A DNA stretch of 64,000 bases, from positions 57,949,746 to 58,013,745 of the forward strand of contig OX345636.1 of the NCBI GenBank assembly GCA_947044365.1, given 5' to 3'. Made by a program: the position numbers and the translations under genes. Positions within the stretch are counted from its first letter, which is position 1. The number at the start of each line of letters is the position of its first letter. The notes under the pieces are model-generated. The model saw only the letters and a list, made by a program, of their open reading frames with translations, made no database searches and had not been told where the DNA came from. Shown piece by piece: positions 61,401 to 64,000 of the stretch. This DNA comes from Petrosia ficiformis. Lineage: Eukaryota; Porifera; Demospongiae; Haplosclerida; Petrosiidae.

Positions 61401-62105
61401 GGAGGATGGGGTGAAGTGAAGGTTGGTGTGTTCAGGGGAACTAGAGTTGCAGTCAAGTGTCTTTACGAGGTTATCCTCTCAGAGTATAATCTCACTCTCT
61501 TCTCTAGAGAGATGGATATTGCATCTCGTGTACGTCATCCTAACCTCCTGCAATTTATAGGAGCCACTACAGTTGGTAATCCTTTGATACTAACTGAGCT
61601 TATGCCTACTAGCCTTCGTAAAGAACTGGAGAAGAGTCCATTAACACGTCCCCAAATTATTAGCATTAGTAATGATGTAGCATCAGCACTCAACTATCTT
61701 CACTTGTGGAAACCACAGCCAATCCTTCATCGAGATGTTAGTAGTGCCAATGTCCTCTTAGAGGCTTCAGGTAGTGGACGATGGAAAGGAAAGCTTTCTG
61801 ATTATGGATCTGCTAATCTTCTTCATCAAATTCGTACTGTGGCTCCTGGCAGTCCTTCATATGCTGCTCCTGAAGCCATTTCCCCTCAACTTCATTCTCC
61901 TGCAATGGACATCTATAGCTTTGGTGTTCTCTTTATGGAAATGGCAATTCGTCGTCTACCGTCTGCAAATATTGAAGAAAGAGAGGCACAGATTCAAAGT
62001 GTTCAGTGGCCTACATTTAAGATTTTAATACAGAAATGTGTTACACGGGATCAACAGTCTCGTCCAACAATAGAACAAGTGCTAGTAGATCTTGGCAACA
62101 TGTAA
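8043..62105 (+). CDS. Ankyrin repeat / coiled coil / TKL-type protein kinase, 11 exons over 54 kb
   Basis: Exons 8043-8069, 12987-13076, 19443-19547, 25408-25506, 41645-41743, 49521-49595, 50630-50666, 54280-54327, 57092-57136, 59458-59526, 60736-62105 join to 2,064 nt, 687 residues. Every junction is GT-AG and in phase, and the sum is divisible by three. Residues 40-165 are ankyrin repeats, 178-232 a charged linker from three small phase-1 exons, 285-379 a 14-residue-repeat coiled coil, 441-685 a kinase domain. Kinase motifs: glycine loop G-R-G-G-W-G-E-V (452-459), Lys472 in V-A-V-K, helix-C Glu490, H-R-D (Asp565) with Asn570, D-Y-G (587-589) in place of DFG, A-P-E (609-611). All catalytic residues are present, so activity is likely; TKL kinases phosphorylate Ser/Thr or Tyr. 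The ankyrin part likely binds a partner and the coil likely oligomerises (inference). No signal peptide or membrane segment. The weakest exon is the 27-nt first one. Confidence 0.82.
9928..10316. mobile_element. GTGACC-ended MITE, copy 1
   Basis: A 389-bp element. The left 35 bp (GTGACCGAATGTGCGAAAAT, then CAGGCTTATGGGATA) is the complement of 10282-10316 with three mismatches. It lies between TATA-rich flanks. Its interior is homologous to the copy at 29099-29515, which shows that the two belong to one family. Confidence 0.88.
11641..11790 (-). pseudogene. RNase H relic of an LTR retrotransposon
   Basis: On the minus strand one frame reads P-I-V-Y-I-S-E-K-L, then R-E-E-R-Y-L-V-V-E-K-E-C-L-A-V-V-W, the conserved start of gypsy/BEL-type RNase H. 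Stops occur just outside it, and no reverse transcriptase or integrase can be recognised around it. A short decayed fragment. Confidence 0.75.
12987..13076 (+). CDS. Kinase gene exon 2
   Basis: Thirty codons, phase 0 to 0, between TATAG|AAT and CAT|GTAAGT. Encodes N-C-R-L-E-E-A-Y-K-R-K-D-L..., a helical segment resembling the cap before ankyrin repeats. Confidence 0.78.
13209..13509. mobile_element. Candidate 301-bp element with 11-bp inverted ends
   Basis: GAGGGTCCCAT at 13209-13219 and its exact complement at 13499-13509. The minus-strand open frame inside (13290-13487) matches no family I know. No target duplication found, so moderate support. Confidence 0.5.
13905..14745. repeat. Duplicated block: fold-back arm plus copy of the exon 3 acceptor region
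   Basis: 13905-14460 matches the left arm of the fold-back at 16606-17800. 14500-14741 matches 19180-19442, the sequence just before exon 3, including GATGATGTATTAATACTCCA and CTCTCTATAC. Where the true site reads ACAG|AATATG, this copy reads ACGG|AATAAC, so the acceptor is destroyed and the exon is absent. Confidence 0.85.
14757..14880. repeat. GTGAC/GTCAC minisatellite, short array
   Basis: Irregular repeats of CACTACTGTCACAGTAGT type. The unit is nearly self-complementary. Confidence 0.8.
15690..16605. repeat. GTGAC/GTCAC minisatellite, long degenerate array
   Basis: Over 900 bp of variants of TAGTGACTATTGTGACAGTA and its complement, both orientations mixed, so the array can fold into many alternative hairpins. 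Open frames through it on both strands are by-products. Confidence 0.8.
16606..18612. mobile_element. 2-kb fold-back element with long inverted arms
   Basis: The left end (ATTGACAGAGCTCCC...) and right end (...GGGAGCTCTGTCAAT, 18598-18612) are complements. Left arm sequence to about 17800 matches 18130-18612 inverted, including TTTGTCACACATA and AAAGTAACATC. The left arm carries a hAT insertion (17112-17581). A third copy of the arm is at 13905-14460. Confidence 0.8.
17112..17581. mobile_element. hAT-like non-autonomous element, 470 bp
   Basis: Ends CAGGGTTGGGGCTGATTA and TAATCGGCCCCAACCCTG are near-perfect complements. The interior is GATTAT-rich. Comparison with the empty copy at 14.23 kb shows it interrupts the fold-back arm; TAATGAC occurs on both sides, fitting an ~8-bp target duplication (ATAATGAC / TTAATGAC). 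Confidence 0.88.
18990..19210. repeat. Inverted copy of 17813-18055
   Basis: AAACTGTATAATATACTTAT... through ACTTTCAAATTCAACTTG is the complement of 17813-18055, making a second long inverted pair just before exon 3. Confidence 0.8.
19443..19547 (+). CDS. Kinase gene exon 3 (ankyrin)
   Basis: Thirty-five codons, phase 0 to 0, ATACAG|AAT to CTT|GTAAGT. Encodes R-I-F-W-A-I-R-Y-D-D-E-R-E-V-E-S-L, an ankyrin helix pair with the following D-I-N-W. Its upstream intron sequence is duplicated at 14.5-14.74 kb. Confidence 0.85.
20234..20535. mobile_element. hAT-like MITE, 302 bp
   Basis: Begins CAGGGGTGGATACAGGATTT and ends CCTAAATCCAGCCTTG, imperfect complements of a common hAT end. ACTCA flanks both sides (20229-20233 and 20536-20540). 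An internal 13-base C run lies near 20508-20520. Confidence 0.72.
20660..21837 (+). pseudogene. Penelope-like retroelement reverse transcriptase, nearly intact
   Basis: One frame runs 20660-21793 with a single in-frame TAA at 21194-21196, then shifts frame near 21735 and ends at TAG 21837. Motifs: L-P-K-L-H-K, F-D-F-S-T-L-Y-T-S-I-P-H (near 20938-20985), G-I-P-M-G-T-D-C-A-P (21212-21241), catalytic Y-I-D-D (21347-21358), S-Y-L-D-I and Q-G-F-W-Y. These are characteristic of Penelope-like elements rather than LINEs or LTR elements. The 5' part is truncated and no GIY-YIG endonuclease is visible downstream. It sits in sense orientation in intron 3 of the kinase gene. The one stop and one frameshift imply inactivity, though few mutations. 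Confidence 0.88.
22190..22480. repeat. 25-bp tandem repeat with (AT)n tract
   Basis: Six or more copies of CTAAGCCATTGTGGCTGCTT plus ATTTT, with an (AT)n/(T)n tract at 22384-22435 inside. It follows the Penelope-like element by 350 bp and may be part of that element's 3' region (inference). Confidence 0.85.
22768..22982 (-). mobile_element. GATAAG MITE family, copy A
   Basis: Inverted relative to the other copies. It contains GGGCCAAATTGGCTCAACAA and ends CTTATCAAAAACACTGA. Homologous along its length to 28206-28419, 43958-44183 and 46177-46386. Confidence 0.8.
25408..25506 (+). CDS. Kinase gene exon 4 (ankyrin repeat)
   Basis: Exactly 33 codons, phase 0 to 0, one full ankyrin repeat: G-W-S-L-L-H-K-A-A-A, then I-V-D-L-I-I-K-H-G-C-D-V-N. 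Donor CAT|GTAAGT is strong. Confidence 0.93.
25585..25850. mobile_element. TTAA-flanked MITE, 266 bp
   Basis: TTAA (25581-25584) GGTTACG ... CGTAACC TTAA (25851-25854). The TTAA duplication suggests a piggyBac- or Kolobok-type element; the terminal repeats are short (7 bp exact). Confidence 0.7.
26010..26705. repeat. Segmental duplication, copy of 38080-38480
   Basis: Shares GTAACCCCATCATGACAACA, TTACAAGTATTAC and TAGTGATCATATGATTATAA with the later block, and the upstream ...TGTGACATTGTTGGGTGAGCC-like part. Related sequence also occurs at 32580-33300 and 42610-43060. Confidence 0.75.
27677..27726. repeat. (GAAA)n microsatellite
   Basis: About 12 GAAA units with one interruption, in a TACATGTA-rich tract. 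Confidence 0.9.
28206..28419 (+). mobile_element. GATAAG MITE family, copy B
   Basis: Starts TCAGTGTTTTTGAAAAGGC and ends ...ACTTATCAAACCCTCTGA, imperfect inverted ends. It lies in a longer repeated unit that starts near 28110 (TATGGTTGCTATATGGAAGT). Confidence 0.8.
29099..29515. mobile_element. GTGACC-ended MITE, copy 2
   Basis: A 417-bp element with ends GTGACCGTCTACGCGAAAAC and its complement. The interior (CCTGAATAGAG..., AATGATATATTATACATCCC) matches the copy at 9928-10316. Confidence 0.9.
29693..30165. repeat. Segmental duplication, copy 1 (partner 45709-46252)
   Basis: Shares AACATTGGCCACACCCACC, TGTCTATTACTATCCCATGT, GAGTAAAGGCAAAACGCAAA and a 5' half of the GATAAG MITE with the later copy. 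Confidence 0.85.
30455..30730. mobile_element. hAT-like MITE with 8-bp target duplication
   Basis: A 276-bp element with ends TAGGGCTAGGA and ATCCCAGCCCTA (complements bar one base). Flanks are TTTAAAAG (30447-30454) and CTTAAAAG (30731-30738), 7 of 8 identical. Interior GATAATCAATT repeats; no coding content. Confidence 0.85.
33751..34392. mobile_element. TTAA-flanked DNA-transposon relic, 642 bp
   Basis: TTAA (33747-33750) GGTGGTGGTAC ... GTACCGCCACC TTAA (34393-34396): 11-bp ends with one mismatch and a perfect TTAA duplication. A minus-strand 111-codon frame (34074-34409) runs across the right end and is not a credible transposase. piggyBac- or Kolobok-type by target site. Confidence 0.85.
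36920..37240. mobile_element. 321-bp MITE with 15-bp perfect inverted ends
   Basis: GCAGTGTACAATATT at 36920-36934 and its exact complement at 37226-37240. AAGGG lies close outside both ends. The interior contains alternating TTGATTGGCCATT and complement-like parts. Confidence 0.82.
38999..39130. repeat. ~66-bp minisatellite, two units
   Basis: Units with GATGGTAGTACCATTATTAC and GAACATCTACTACATGTACA. The same unit occurs four times at 43079-43345. Confidence 0.85.
39192..39988. repeat. Segmental duplication, copy 1 (partner 44481-45271)
   Basis: About 800 bp nearly collinear with the intron 5 copy: CACATAGCATTGTTGTAGTA, CATTTGAGCTCCACCTTCTA, TCAGAGGAAAGCAACAAA, CTTCACTGGTAGGAGGAAGG. A third, shorter copy of its end lies at 42050-42165. 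Both full copies follow a minisatellite of the same unit. Confidence 0.9.
39985..40140. mobile_element. CGGACACCTC repeat fragment (pogo/Tigger-like end)
   Basis: Repeats of AGCGGACACCTCTCTAA, ACGGACACTTTCTTG and ACGGACACCTCGC match a dispersed invertebrate repeat that I associate with pogo-type elements; assignment is from memory and weak. Confidence 0.4.
40218..40286. mobile_element. 69-bp hAT-like micro-MITE with perfect 8-bp target duplication
   Basis: Perfect 14-bp ends CAGGGGTGTGGAAA / TTTCCACACCCCTG and perfect flanking AGTTCATG (40210-40217 and 40287-40294). It is unusually small. A decayed relative may lie at 27024-27075. Confidence 0.93.
40705..41075. mobile_element. TTACAATTG-rich MITE with inverted ends
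   Basis: TGGGTTCACTTACGATTACA at the left and TTTGTAATTGAACCCA at the right are imperfect complements. The interior is a series of AATTGTAATTG motifs. Probably hAT-like. Confidence 0.65.
41645..41743 (+). CDS. Kinase gene exon 5 (ankyrin repeat)
   Basis: Thirty-three codons, phase 0 to 0, a complete ankyrin repeat: G-W-T-P-T-H-L-A-A-I, then A-L-I-R-H-G-S-N-L-D-T. Donor AAT|GTTAGT is weaker than the others. Confidence 0.95.
42337..42597. repeat. 261-bp fold-back with AATAGTGGTATTATAG repeats
   Basis: The left has two to three 18-bp repeats of AATAGTGGTATTATAGATAA; the right end (42569-42597) is the complement. Likely a small fold-back element. Confidence 0.7.
43079..43345. repeat. ~66-bp minisatellite, four units
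   Basis: Units begin GGTACTACCATCATTACTGT and contain AATGAACATCTACTACATGT; the TACATG number varies between units. Open frames of about 112 codons on both strands are by-products. Confidence 0.9.
43958..44183 (+). mobile_element. GATAAG MITE family, copy C (best preserved)
   Basis: Ends TCAGTATTTTTGATAAGC and CTTATCAAAAACTCTGA are near complements, so this copy defines both borders of the family. Confidence 0.85.
44481..45271. repeat. Segmental duplication, copy 2 (partner 39192-39988)
   Basis: See copy 1. Differences are scattered point changes and TACATG length changes. Confidence 0.9.
45709..46252. repeat. Segmental duplication, copy 2 (partner 29693-30165)
   Basis: Collinear with copy 1 except for an extra ~60 bp at about 45950-46010 containing AATTTTGCCCCCCTC and bounded by repeats of ACAAAATTAAATACCAC. 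Confidence 0.85.
46177..46386 (+). mobile_element. GATAAG MITE family, copy D
   Basis: Continues from the duplicated block; matches copy B including the ACTGGCTCAAGATGTTTCCA segment. The right end is shortened (TTGAGCCCAAGC). Confidence 0.8.
47823..48224. mobile_element. hAT-like element with perfect 8-bp target duplication
   Basis: Flanked by CCACATTG (47815-47822 and 48225-48232). Ends GGGTAGCTAGAAAACGCGG and CCCGTGTTTTCTATCCACTGC are imperfect complements. 402 bp, no coding content seen. Confidence 0.85.
48268..48500 (+). pseudogene. Decayed BED zinc-finger / hAT transposase N-terminus
   Basis: From an ATG the frame reads M-A-S-D-P-T-S-D-V..., then a TAG where BED domains have the conserved Trp before Y-F. 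A C-R-L-C-like pair, then K-Y-S-G-N-T-S-N-M-R-F-H-L follow in a shifted frame, the usual C-x2-C ... N-T-S-N-x-x-x-H-L layout. One stop and one frameshift at least. The rest of the transposase is not seen. Confidence 0.55.
49521..49595 (+). CDS. Kinase gene exon 6 (last, short ankyrin unit)
   Basis: Twenty-five codons, phase 0 to 0: L-G-E-T-A-L-D-L-A-K-R..., C-V-Q-L-L-E-E, the shortened capping ankyrin unit. Donor ATG|GTGTGT is weak. Confidence 0.9.
49596..50629 (+). other. Intron 6 (1.0 kb): contents
   Basis: Mainly a TA-flanked MITE (49986-50384); the rest is unremarkable AT-rich sequence. Confidence 0.6.
49986..50384. mobile_element. TA-flanked MITE, ~45-bp inverted ends
   Basis: Ends ACACTGTAAAAAATGATTGG and its complement (CCATTAATTTTTTACAGTGT), flanked by TA in a pattern fitting Tc1/mariner-type insertion (TA|CACTGT...ACAGTG|TA). 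The interior contains further palindromes around ATTATGTTCCTAAT. Confidence 0.8.
50630..50666 (+). CDS. Kinase gene exon 7
   Basis: 37 nt, phase 0 to 1: K-N-Q-K-V-D-K-H-L-D-K-P plus one base; donor CCTG|GTAAGT. It switches the gene to the phase-1 register shared by exons 8-10. Confidence 0.75.
51188..53150. repeat. 2-kb hexanucleotide satellite (CTTGTR)n
   Basis: Almost pure CTTGTG and CTTGTA with CTTGTATTTGTG variants. A register break GTACTGCTTG recurs at 51381, 51845, 52196 and 52655 (spacing 464, 351, 459), followed each time by the same longer variant pattern, so there is a higher-order unit. Very long stop-free frames exist on both strands (up to 562 codons) purely because the hexamer lacks stops in most frames. 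Confidence 0.97.
53490..54120. mobile_element. ~630-bp fold-back element
   Basis: Left arm TTGAGTAGGTGTTTAAAATGG (53661 onward) pairs with CCATTTTAAACACCTACTCAA (about 53981-54001). Outer parts TAGTCTTGTGTAG / CTACACAAGACTA and inner parts AACTCTTG...ATAGATAAT also pair, so nearly the whole segment folds. Part of its right arm recurs at 55541-55600. Confidence 0.82.
54280..54327 (+). CDS. Kinase gene exon 8 (linker, phase 1-1)
   Basis: 48 nt between TTGCAG|AC and CCAG|GTACTA: D-I-N-R-K-D-S-M-P-K-K-P-E-A-V-P plus G of the next codon. Being phase 1 at both ends and a multiple of three, it can be skipped without changing the frame. Confidence 0.78.
54740..55312. repeat. Duplicated block with hAT-like core, copy 1
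   Basis: Homologous to 57566-58107. It includes TTGCTAGGGCAACATGTGCA, a core bounded by TTAGGGATGGGACGAAGG and CTTCATACCCAGCCCCA (hAT-like ends), and then the 9-bp satellite. Confidence 0.9.
55313..55537. repeat. 9-bp satellite (TTGTATTAC)n, array 1
   Basis: About 25 units with TTGTATTAG and TTGTATCAG variants. It begins exactly at the end of the hAT-like core. Confidence 0.95.
55741..56265. mobile_element. hAT-like non-autonomous element
   Basis: Begins TAGGGGTGGGCGGCATTGG and ends CCAATATCACCCACTGCTA, imperfect complements of a hAT end type. No target duplication seen. Confidence 0.6.
56271..56612. mobile_element. Probable hAT-like relic with GGCGTGTTTAAGG / GTCTAGACACACC ends
   Basis: CACTGGCGTGTTTAAGGGG and TCTAGACACACCTATG look like diverged inverted ends; the interior includes a D-S-D-S-E-S-like stretch (56413-56440) that could be a coding remnant. 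Weak. Confidence 0.45.
56842..57090. repeat. 19-bp tandem repeat abutting the exon 9 acceptor
   Basis: About 13 copies of ATTGCTATGATCTATWCAC. The final copy runs straight into TATTCACAG|ATGAC, so the repeat unit itself supplies the polypyrimidine-poor acceptor context of exon 9. Confidence 0.95.
57092..57136 (+). CDS. Kinase gene exon 9 (linker, phase 1-1)
   Basis: 45 nt: D-D-K-S-T-V-T-K-K-Q-E-V-S-L-P with split D and G codons; donor CCAG|GTACTG, the same donor context as exons 8 and 10. Skippable in frame. Confidence 0.75.
57566..58107. repeat. Duplicated block with hAT-like core, copy 2
   Basis: Collinear with 54740-55312; the core here starts TTAGGGCTGGGGCGAAGG and ends CTTCATACCCAGCCCCA. 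The block starts 424 nt after exon 9, as copy 1 starts 408 nt after exon 8. Confidence 0.9.
58108..58570. repeat. 9-bp satellite (TTGTATTAC)n, array 2
   Basis: About 51 units with TTGTATTAG, TTGTATCAG and TTGTAATAG variants. Open frames on both strands (up to 249 codons) are by-products. Confidence 0.96.
58580..59112. mobile_element. TIR element with ~95-bp inverted ends
   Basis: Left GAAAGCGAAAGAGTAGGAGC through CTATTTTTAGAATCCAC (58593-58686) is the complement of 59005-59112. It interrupts the 9-bp satellite. Its centre carries a minus-strand frame listed separately. Confidence 0.85.
58804..58986 (-). other. Open frame inside the TIR element, possible transposase remnant
   Basis: From an ATG at 58986 on the minus strand: M-A-S-T-P-R-R-S-P-R-L-V-S-I..., charged and complex, ending after about 60 codons. 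Composition is more protein-like than its surroundings, but I recognise no family. It might be the first exon of a lost transposase. Confidence 0.35.
59160..59385 (-). mobile_element. tRNA-derived SINE
   Basis: On the minus strand it starts with a tRNA-like head: GGCCTGCTAGCTAAAGTGCT (A-box-like TAGCTAAAGTG) and GGTTGCAGGTTTAAGCCCC (B-box-like GGTTTAAGCC). A body with GGATGTAAAGCCGTCGGTC, a string found in several invertebrate SINE central domains (from memory), follows. It sits in antisense inside the 9-bp array of intron 9. Confidence 0.75.
59458..59526 (+). CDS. Kinase gene exon 10 (linker, phase 1-1)
   Basis: 69 nt: D-D-I-K-S-D-I-S-E-Q-D-E-P-N-V-K-K-P-D-E-T-I-P with split codons. Shares K-K-P-(D)E-x-(V/I)-P-G with exon 8 and D-D-x-K-S with exon 9. 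Skippable in frame. Confidence 0.82.
59527..60735 (+). other. Intron 10 (1.2 kb): contents
   Basis: 59650-59780 resembles 56640-56770. 60190-60300 has irregular repeats of AACAGCATTGAAAAGCCACT; 60370-60500 repeats CATCTAATGATATTCATAAACATGATC. A T-rich tract precedes the exon 11 acceptor. Confidence 0.6.
60736..62105 (+). CDS. Kinase gene exon 11: coiled coil and complete kinase domain
   Basis: 1,370 nt from ATATCAAAG|AA to TAA. Starts E-N-Q-T-Y-G-D-Q; an internal ATG at 60849 could also serve as a start for a kinase lacking ankyrins. 60894-61178 encodes seven units of a 14-residue repeat (consensus N-x-K-K-Q-E-M-E-Q-x-I-Q-E-T); the third unit has only 11 residues. Kinase domain from about 61362 to the end with no intron. 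H-R-D-V-S-S-A-N-V-L-L and S-D-Y-G-S-A-N are typical of a TKL group expanded in sponges and cnidarians (from memory). Confidence 0.96.
60894..61178 (+). repeat. 42-bp coding repeat (two heptads per unit)
   Basis: Six 14-residue units plus one 11-residue unit (K-Q-E-K-E-Q-A-I-Q-Q-T). Fourteen equals two heptads and eleven one hendecad, so the coil can continue without a break. Confidence 0.85.
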
Positions 62106-63947
62106 AAATTTAGTGCAAATTTCATGAGTTTTATAATTACTCTATATTTTCCATTTTTTTGCGATTTCTAAAAGAAAATAATTAATATTTATAATCAGTG
62201 CTGTAATTCTCTTACACCATTAATAATGAACATCCTAGAGGAAATGGTTGATGATTTTGTTCAAAAATAATTATACAGTTTGTGATTTTATACATCAATA
62301 ATTACGTATATTGCCCACAGATGTACATTTGAAAACGAGGCTGGGTTAGTAGGGAAGGATAGTGTTACTATTTTAGTTAAGAATTGATTTAAGCATTATA
62401 ATCCCTACCATACTCTCTGATATGCTTGTGCATGCATCTATGTGTTGTATGCATAGTTAAGGAAGTTGTGTCAATACAGTTGTGTAAGATCCTTTTAAAA
62501 GTAAAGAGAATAGATATCTGCATTTCAGGCATGAGAAAGTAAGCCATGAATGATGACAGCACAAGAACAGGCGGGTACCGGGGGTATTTTGAGTGCTTAA
62601 GGGCATTTAGGGTACAATTGTGTTTGTTAGAGCACTCTCACGAGGGCTCTAAGTTACTTGGATCTATTACAGAATGTCGATTATGACAAGTATGTTGAAT
62701 AATAATATAAGTATTATAGAAGTTTATATTGATTATAGGTCCTTTAATCTGCAGTCGAAGTTACGTACTTTTTCTTTATTATTTTCTGAAACTTGGCCTG
62801 TGTTTTCCCTGACTTGTTAATCCTTTCATTTTGGCATCAAGTGTTTTTCTTGTGATATCAAATGTTGGATGACTAATAGCATCTAATAATTATTGAAATT
62901 CAAGTTTGTCAATTTCTCTTAGATGGCATTGTAAAGAAGCAGTTATTTGGAACTATATTTTTCAAATTCACGACCTACAAACAGTACAGCGAAGATTGAA
63001 CAGAGTCGGAGAGAGAGAGAGACGTAACATTTATATAATTATAGTTCATTCATTTACAATTAAATTTTTGATTGAAAATCGTAGTATATTTTGTTATTAT
63101 TTTAGATAATACTTCTTTCAATGACCCTACTCCACTTAAATTGTAATAGGTTATAATTTACCACACCTGAAAAGTGCTATGCTTAGAACATACTACGCTT
63201 GCCTAGCTTAAACTGCTGAAGGGGGTATTAAGCTATATATATATATATAATTATAATACATATAATTATATATATACAGCTTAAAGCAATTGTATAATAA
63301 TACTGTATATATACTATGATAAGCATTGGAATACTGAATTGTTGACACAGTGACTGACACTACTTCTTGTAGGACTGCACACAGTGCTGTAAGTGAAATA
63401 GAGAATGTACATCATCTGTAAGTGAAAGAGAATGATAATCAATACATAAATACAAAAGACTGATCTTCATTGATGTATAAATTTTAATACATTTTTGATT
63501 GCATGATTTCATAATGATATTATATAGTATTTCTGCAATCTACAAGAAAATATTCACACCATTCCAAAAAAAACAAAAAAAAACAATGAAAACAAGAATA
63601 ATAAAAAACATTTTCAATAAAAGTGAAAGAAGATGTAGGGATGTCAAAACCCAAAAAGCAGGCAAACAAGGTTAGGAAGCTAACATAGGACCACAAATTA
63701 AACAAACCACTTCCATAAAAAATCCATATAACCCTACATAAATAGTATTTCGTTTTATAGCGGTGTAAGTACTTATGTCTCTACAAACGTGTCTTGGGAA
63801 GCGCTAAAATTTATTTGCATCGTTAACCCCACACACAAAATTTTTAGAGTACTAGATATGAGAAAACTGATAAAGAGACTGAGACACATTCCAGAAAGCT
63901 TGACCTAACTGAGTAGTGAGACATTCGTCTATGAAATCCCCTTCCTC
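62106..63947. other. 3' flank of the kinase gene
   Basis: No AATAAA close to the stop; AATAATTAATATTTATAATC at 62178 could act as a variant polyadenylation region. 62430-62520 resembles 36240-36310 (GTTAAGGAAGTT context). 63225-63285 is an AT palindrome ending in AAGCTATATATA / TATATACAGCTT. An A-rich tract is at 63566-63600. No credible exon found. Confidence 0.5.
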
Positions 63948-63952
63948 AACCT

Positions 63953-64000
63953 GGCTCCAGTAGCTCAGATAATAGAGCATCTGACTAGAAATAGTTCTTA
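63953..64000 (+). repeat. tRNA-like sequence cut by the window edge (SINE head or tRNA)
   Basis: GGCTCCAGTAGCTCAGATAA then TAGAGCATCTGACTAGAAAT has a good A box and D-stem (GCTC/GAGC), but the anticodon stem (TCTGA with TAGTT) does not pair. More likely a tRNA-derived SINE than a working tRNA gene. The B box lies outside the window. Confidence 0.4.

Noticed and set aside
62887..63110. Possible extra exon after the kinase stop (CTCTTAG|ATGGC...)
   Set aside because: The kinase frame already ends in a complete domain with a stop at 62105; the later frames match nothing recognisable.
63953..64000. Functional tRNA gene at the right edge
   Set aside because: D-arm is good but the anticodon stem does not pair and the rest is outside the window; a SINE head is more likely.
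1..64000. Molluscan rather than sponge origin
   Set aside because: TACATGTA-rich DNA and Penelope-like elements also occur in molluscs, so it is not excluded; the kinase type and gene neighbours made a sponge-like genome the better guess, but no decisive marker is present.

Overview
The window is metazoan-type nuclear DNA: AT-rich, with spliced genes using GT-AG introns, and heavily loaded with transposon remnants, fold-back elements, minisatellites and scattered TACATGTA palindromes. There is no bacterial-style operon structure, no rRNA and no CRISPR. A demosponge or similar early-branching invertebrate is my best guess. It rests on indirect evidence: an ankyrin/coiled-coil/TKL-kinase architecture with HRDVSSAN and DYG motifs, a HECT-like gene beside an integrase-like gene, and a Penelope-like retroelement. 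Species cannot be fixed from sequence alone.

Left part (1-8 kb). The 5' part of a Ty3/gypsy-type LTR retrotransposon lies on the minus strand. Its gag-protease frame is intact to the window edge. Next comes a five-exon plus-strand gene for a 267-residue protein ending in a HECT-like C-lobe with its cysteine. Convergent to it is a minus-strand spliced gene for a retroviral-integrase-like DDE protein (D-57-D-35-E intact). A 160-bp fold-back element lies between their stop codons. A 60-bp tandem repeat, a fold-back element, a decayed LINE fragment and a 580-bp terminal-inverted-repeat element follow.

Main part (8.04-62.1 kb). One plus-strand gene appears to span about 54 kb. Eleven phase-compatible exons join into a 2,064-nt reading frame (687 residues plus stop): a short N-terminus, ankyrin repeats (three 33-35-residue units plus a short last one), three short phase-1 linker exons ending in a P-G splice context, a 14-residue-repeat coiled coil, and a complete TKL-type protein kinase domain. 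Exons 2-10 are only 37-105 bp each; introns are 1.0-16.1 kb and hold nearly all the other features.

The introns contain a Penelope-like reverse transcriptase with one in-frame stop, a gypsy/BEL RNase H relic, a hAT BED-finger relic and a tRNA-derived SINE. They also hold several hAT-like MITEs (three with good 7-8 bp target duplications), two TTAA-flanked elements, a GTGACC-ended MITE family, a TA-flanked MITE, long fold-backs and segmental duplications. A 2-kb CTTGTR hexamer satellite lies in intron 7 and related 9-bp arrays lie in introns 8 and 9. One duplication copied the splice-acceptor region of exon 3 to 14.7 kb, where AG now reads GG. Another duplicated intron sequence around the linker exons, suggesting how those exons multiplied.

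Right end (62.1-64 kb). This is 3' flanking sequence with palindromes and a tRNA-like sequence cut by the window edge.
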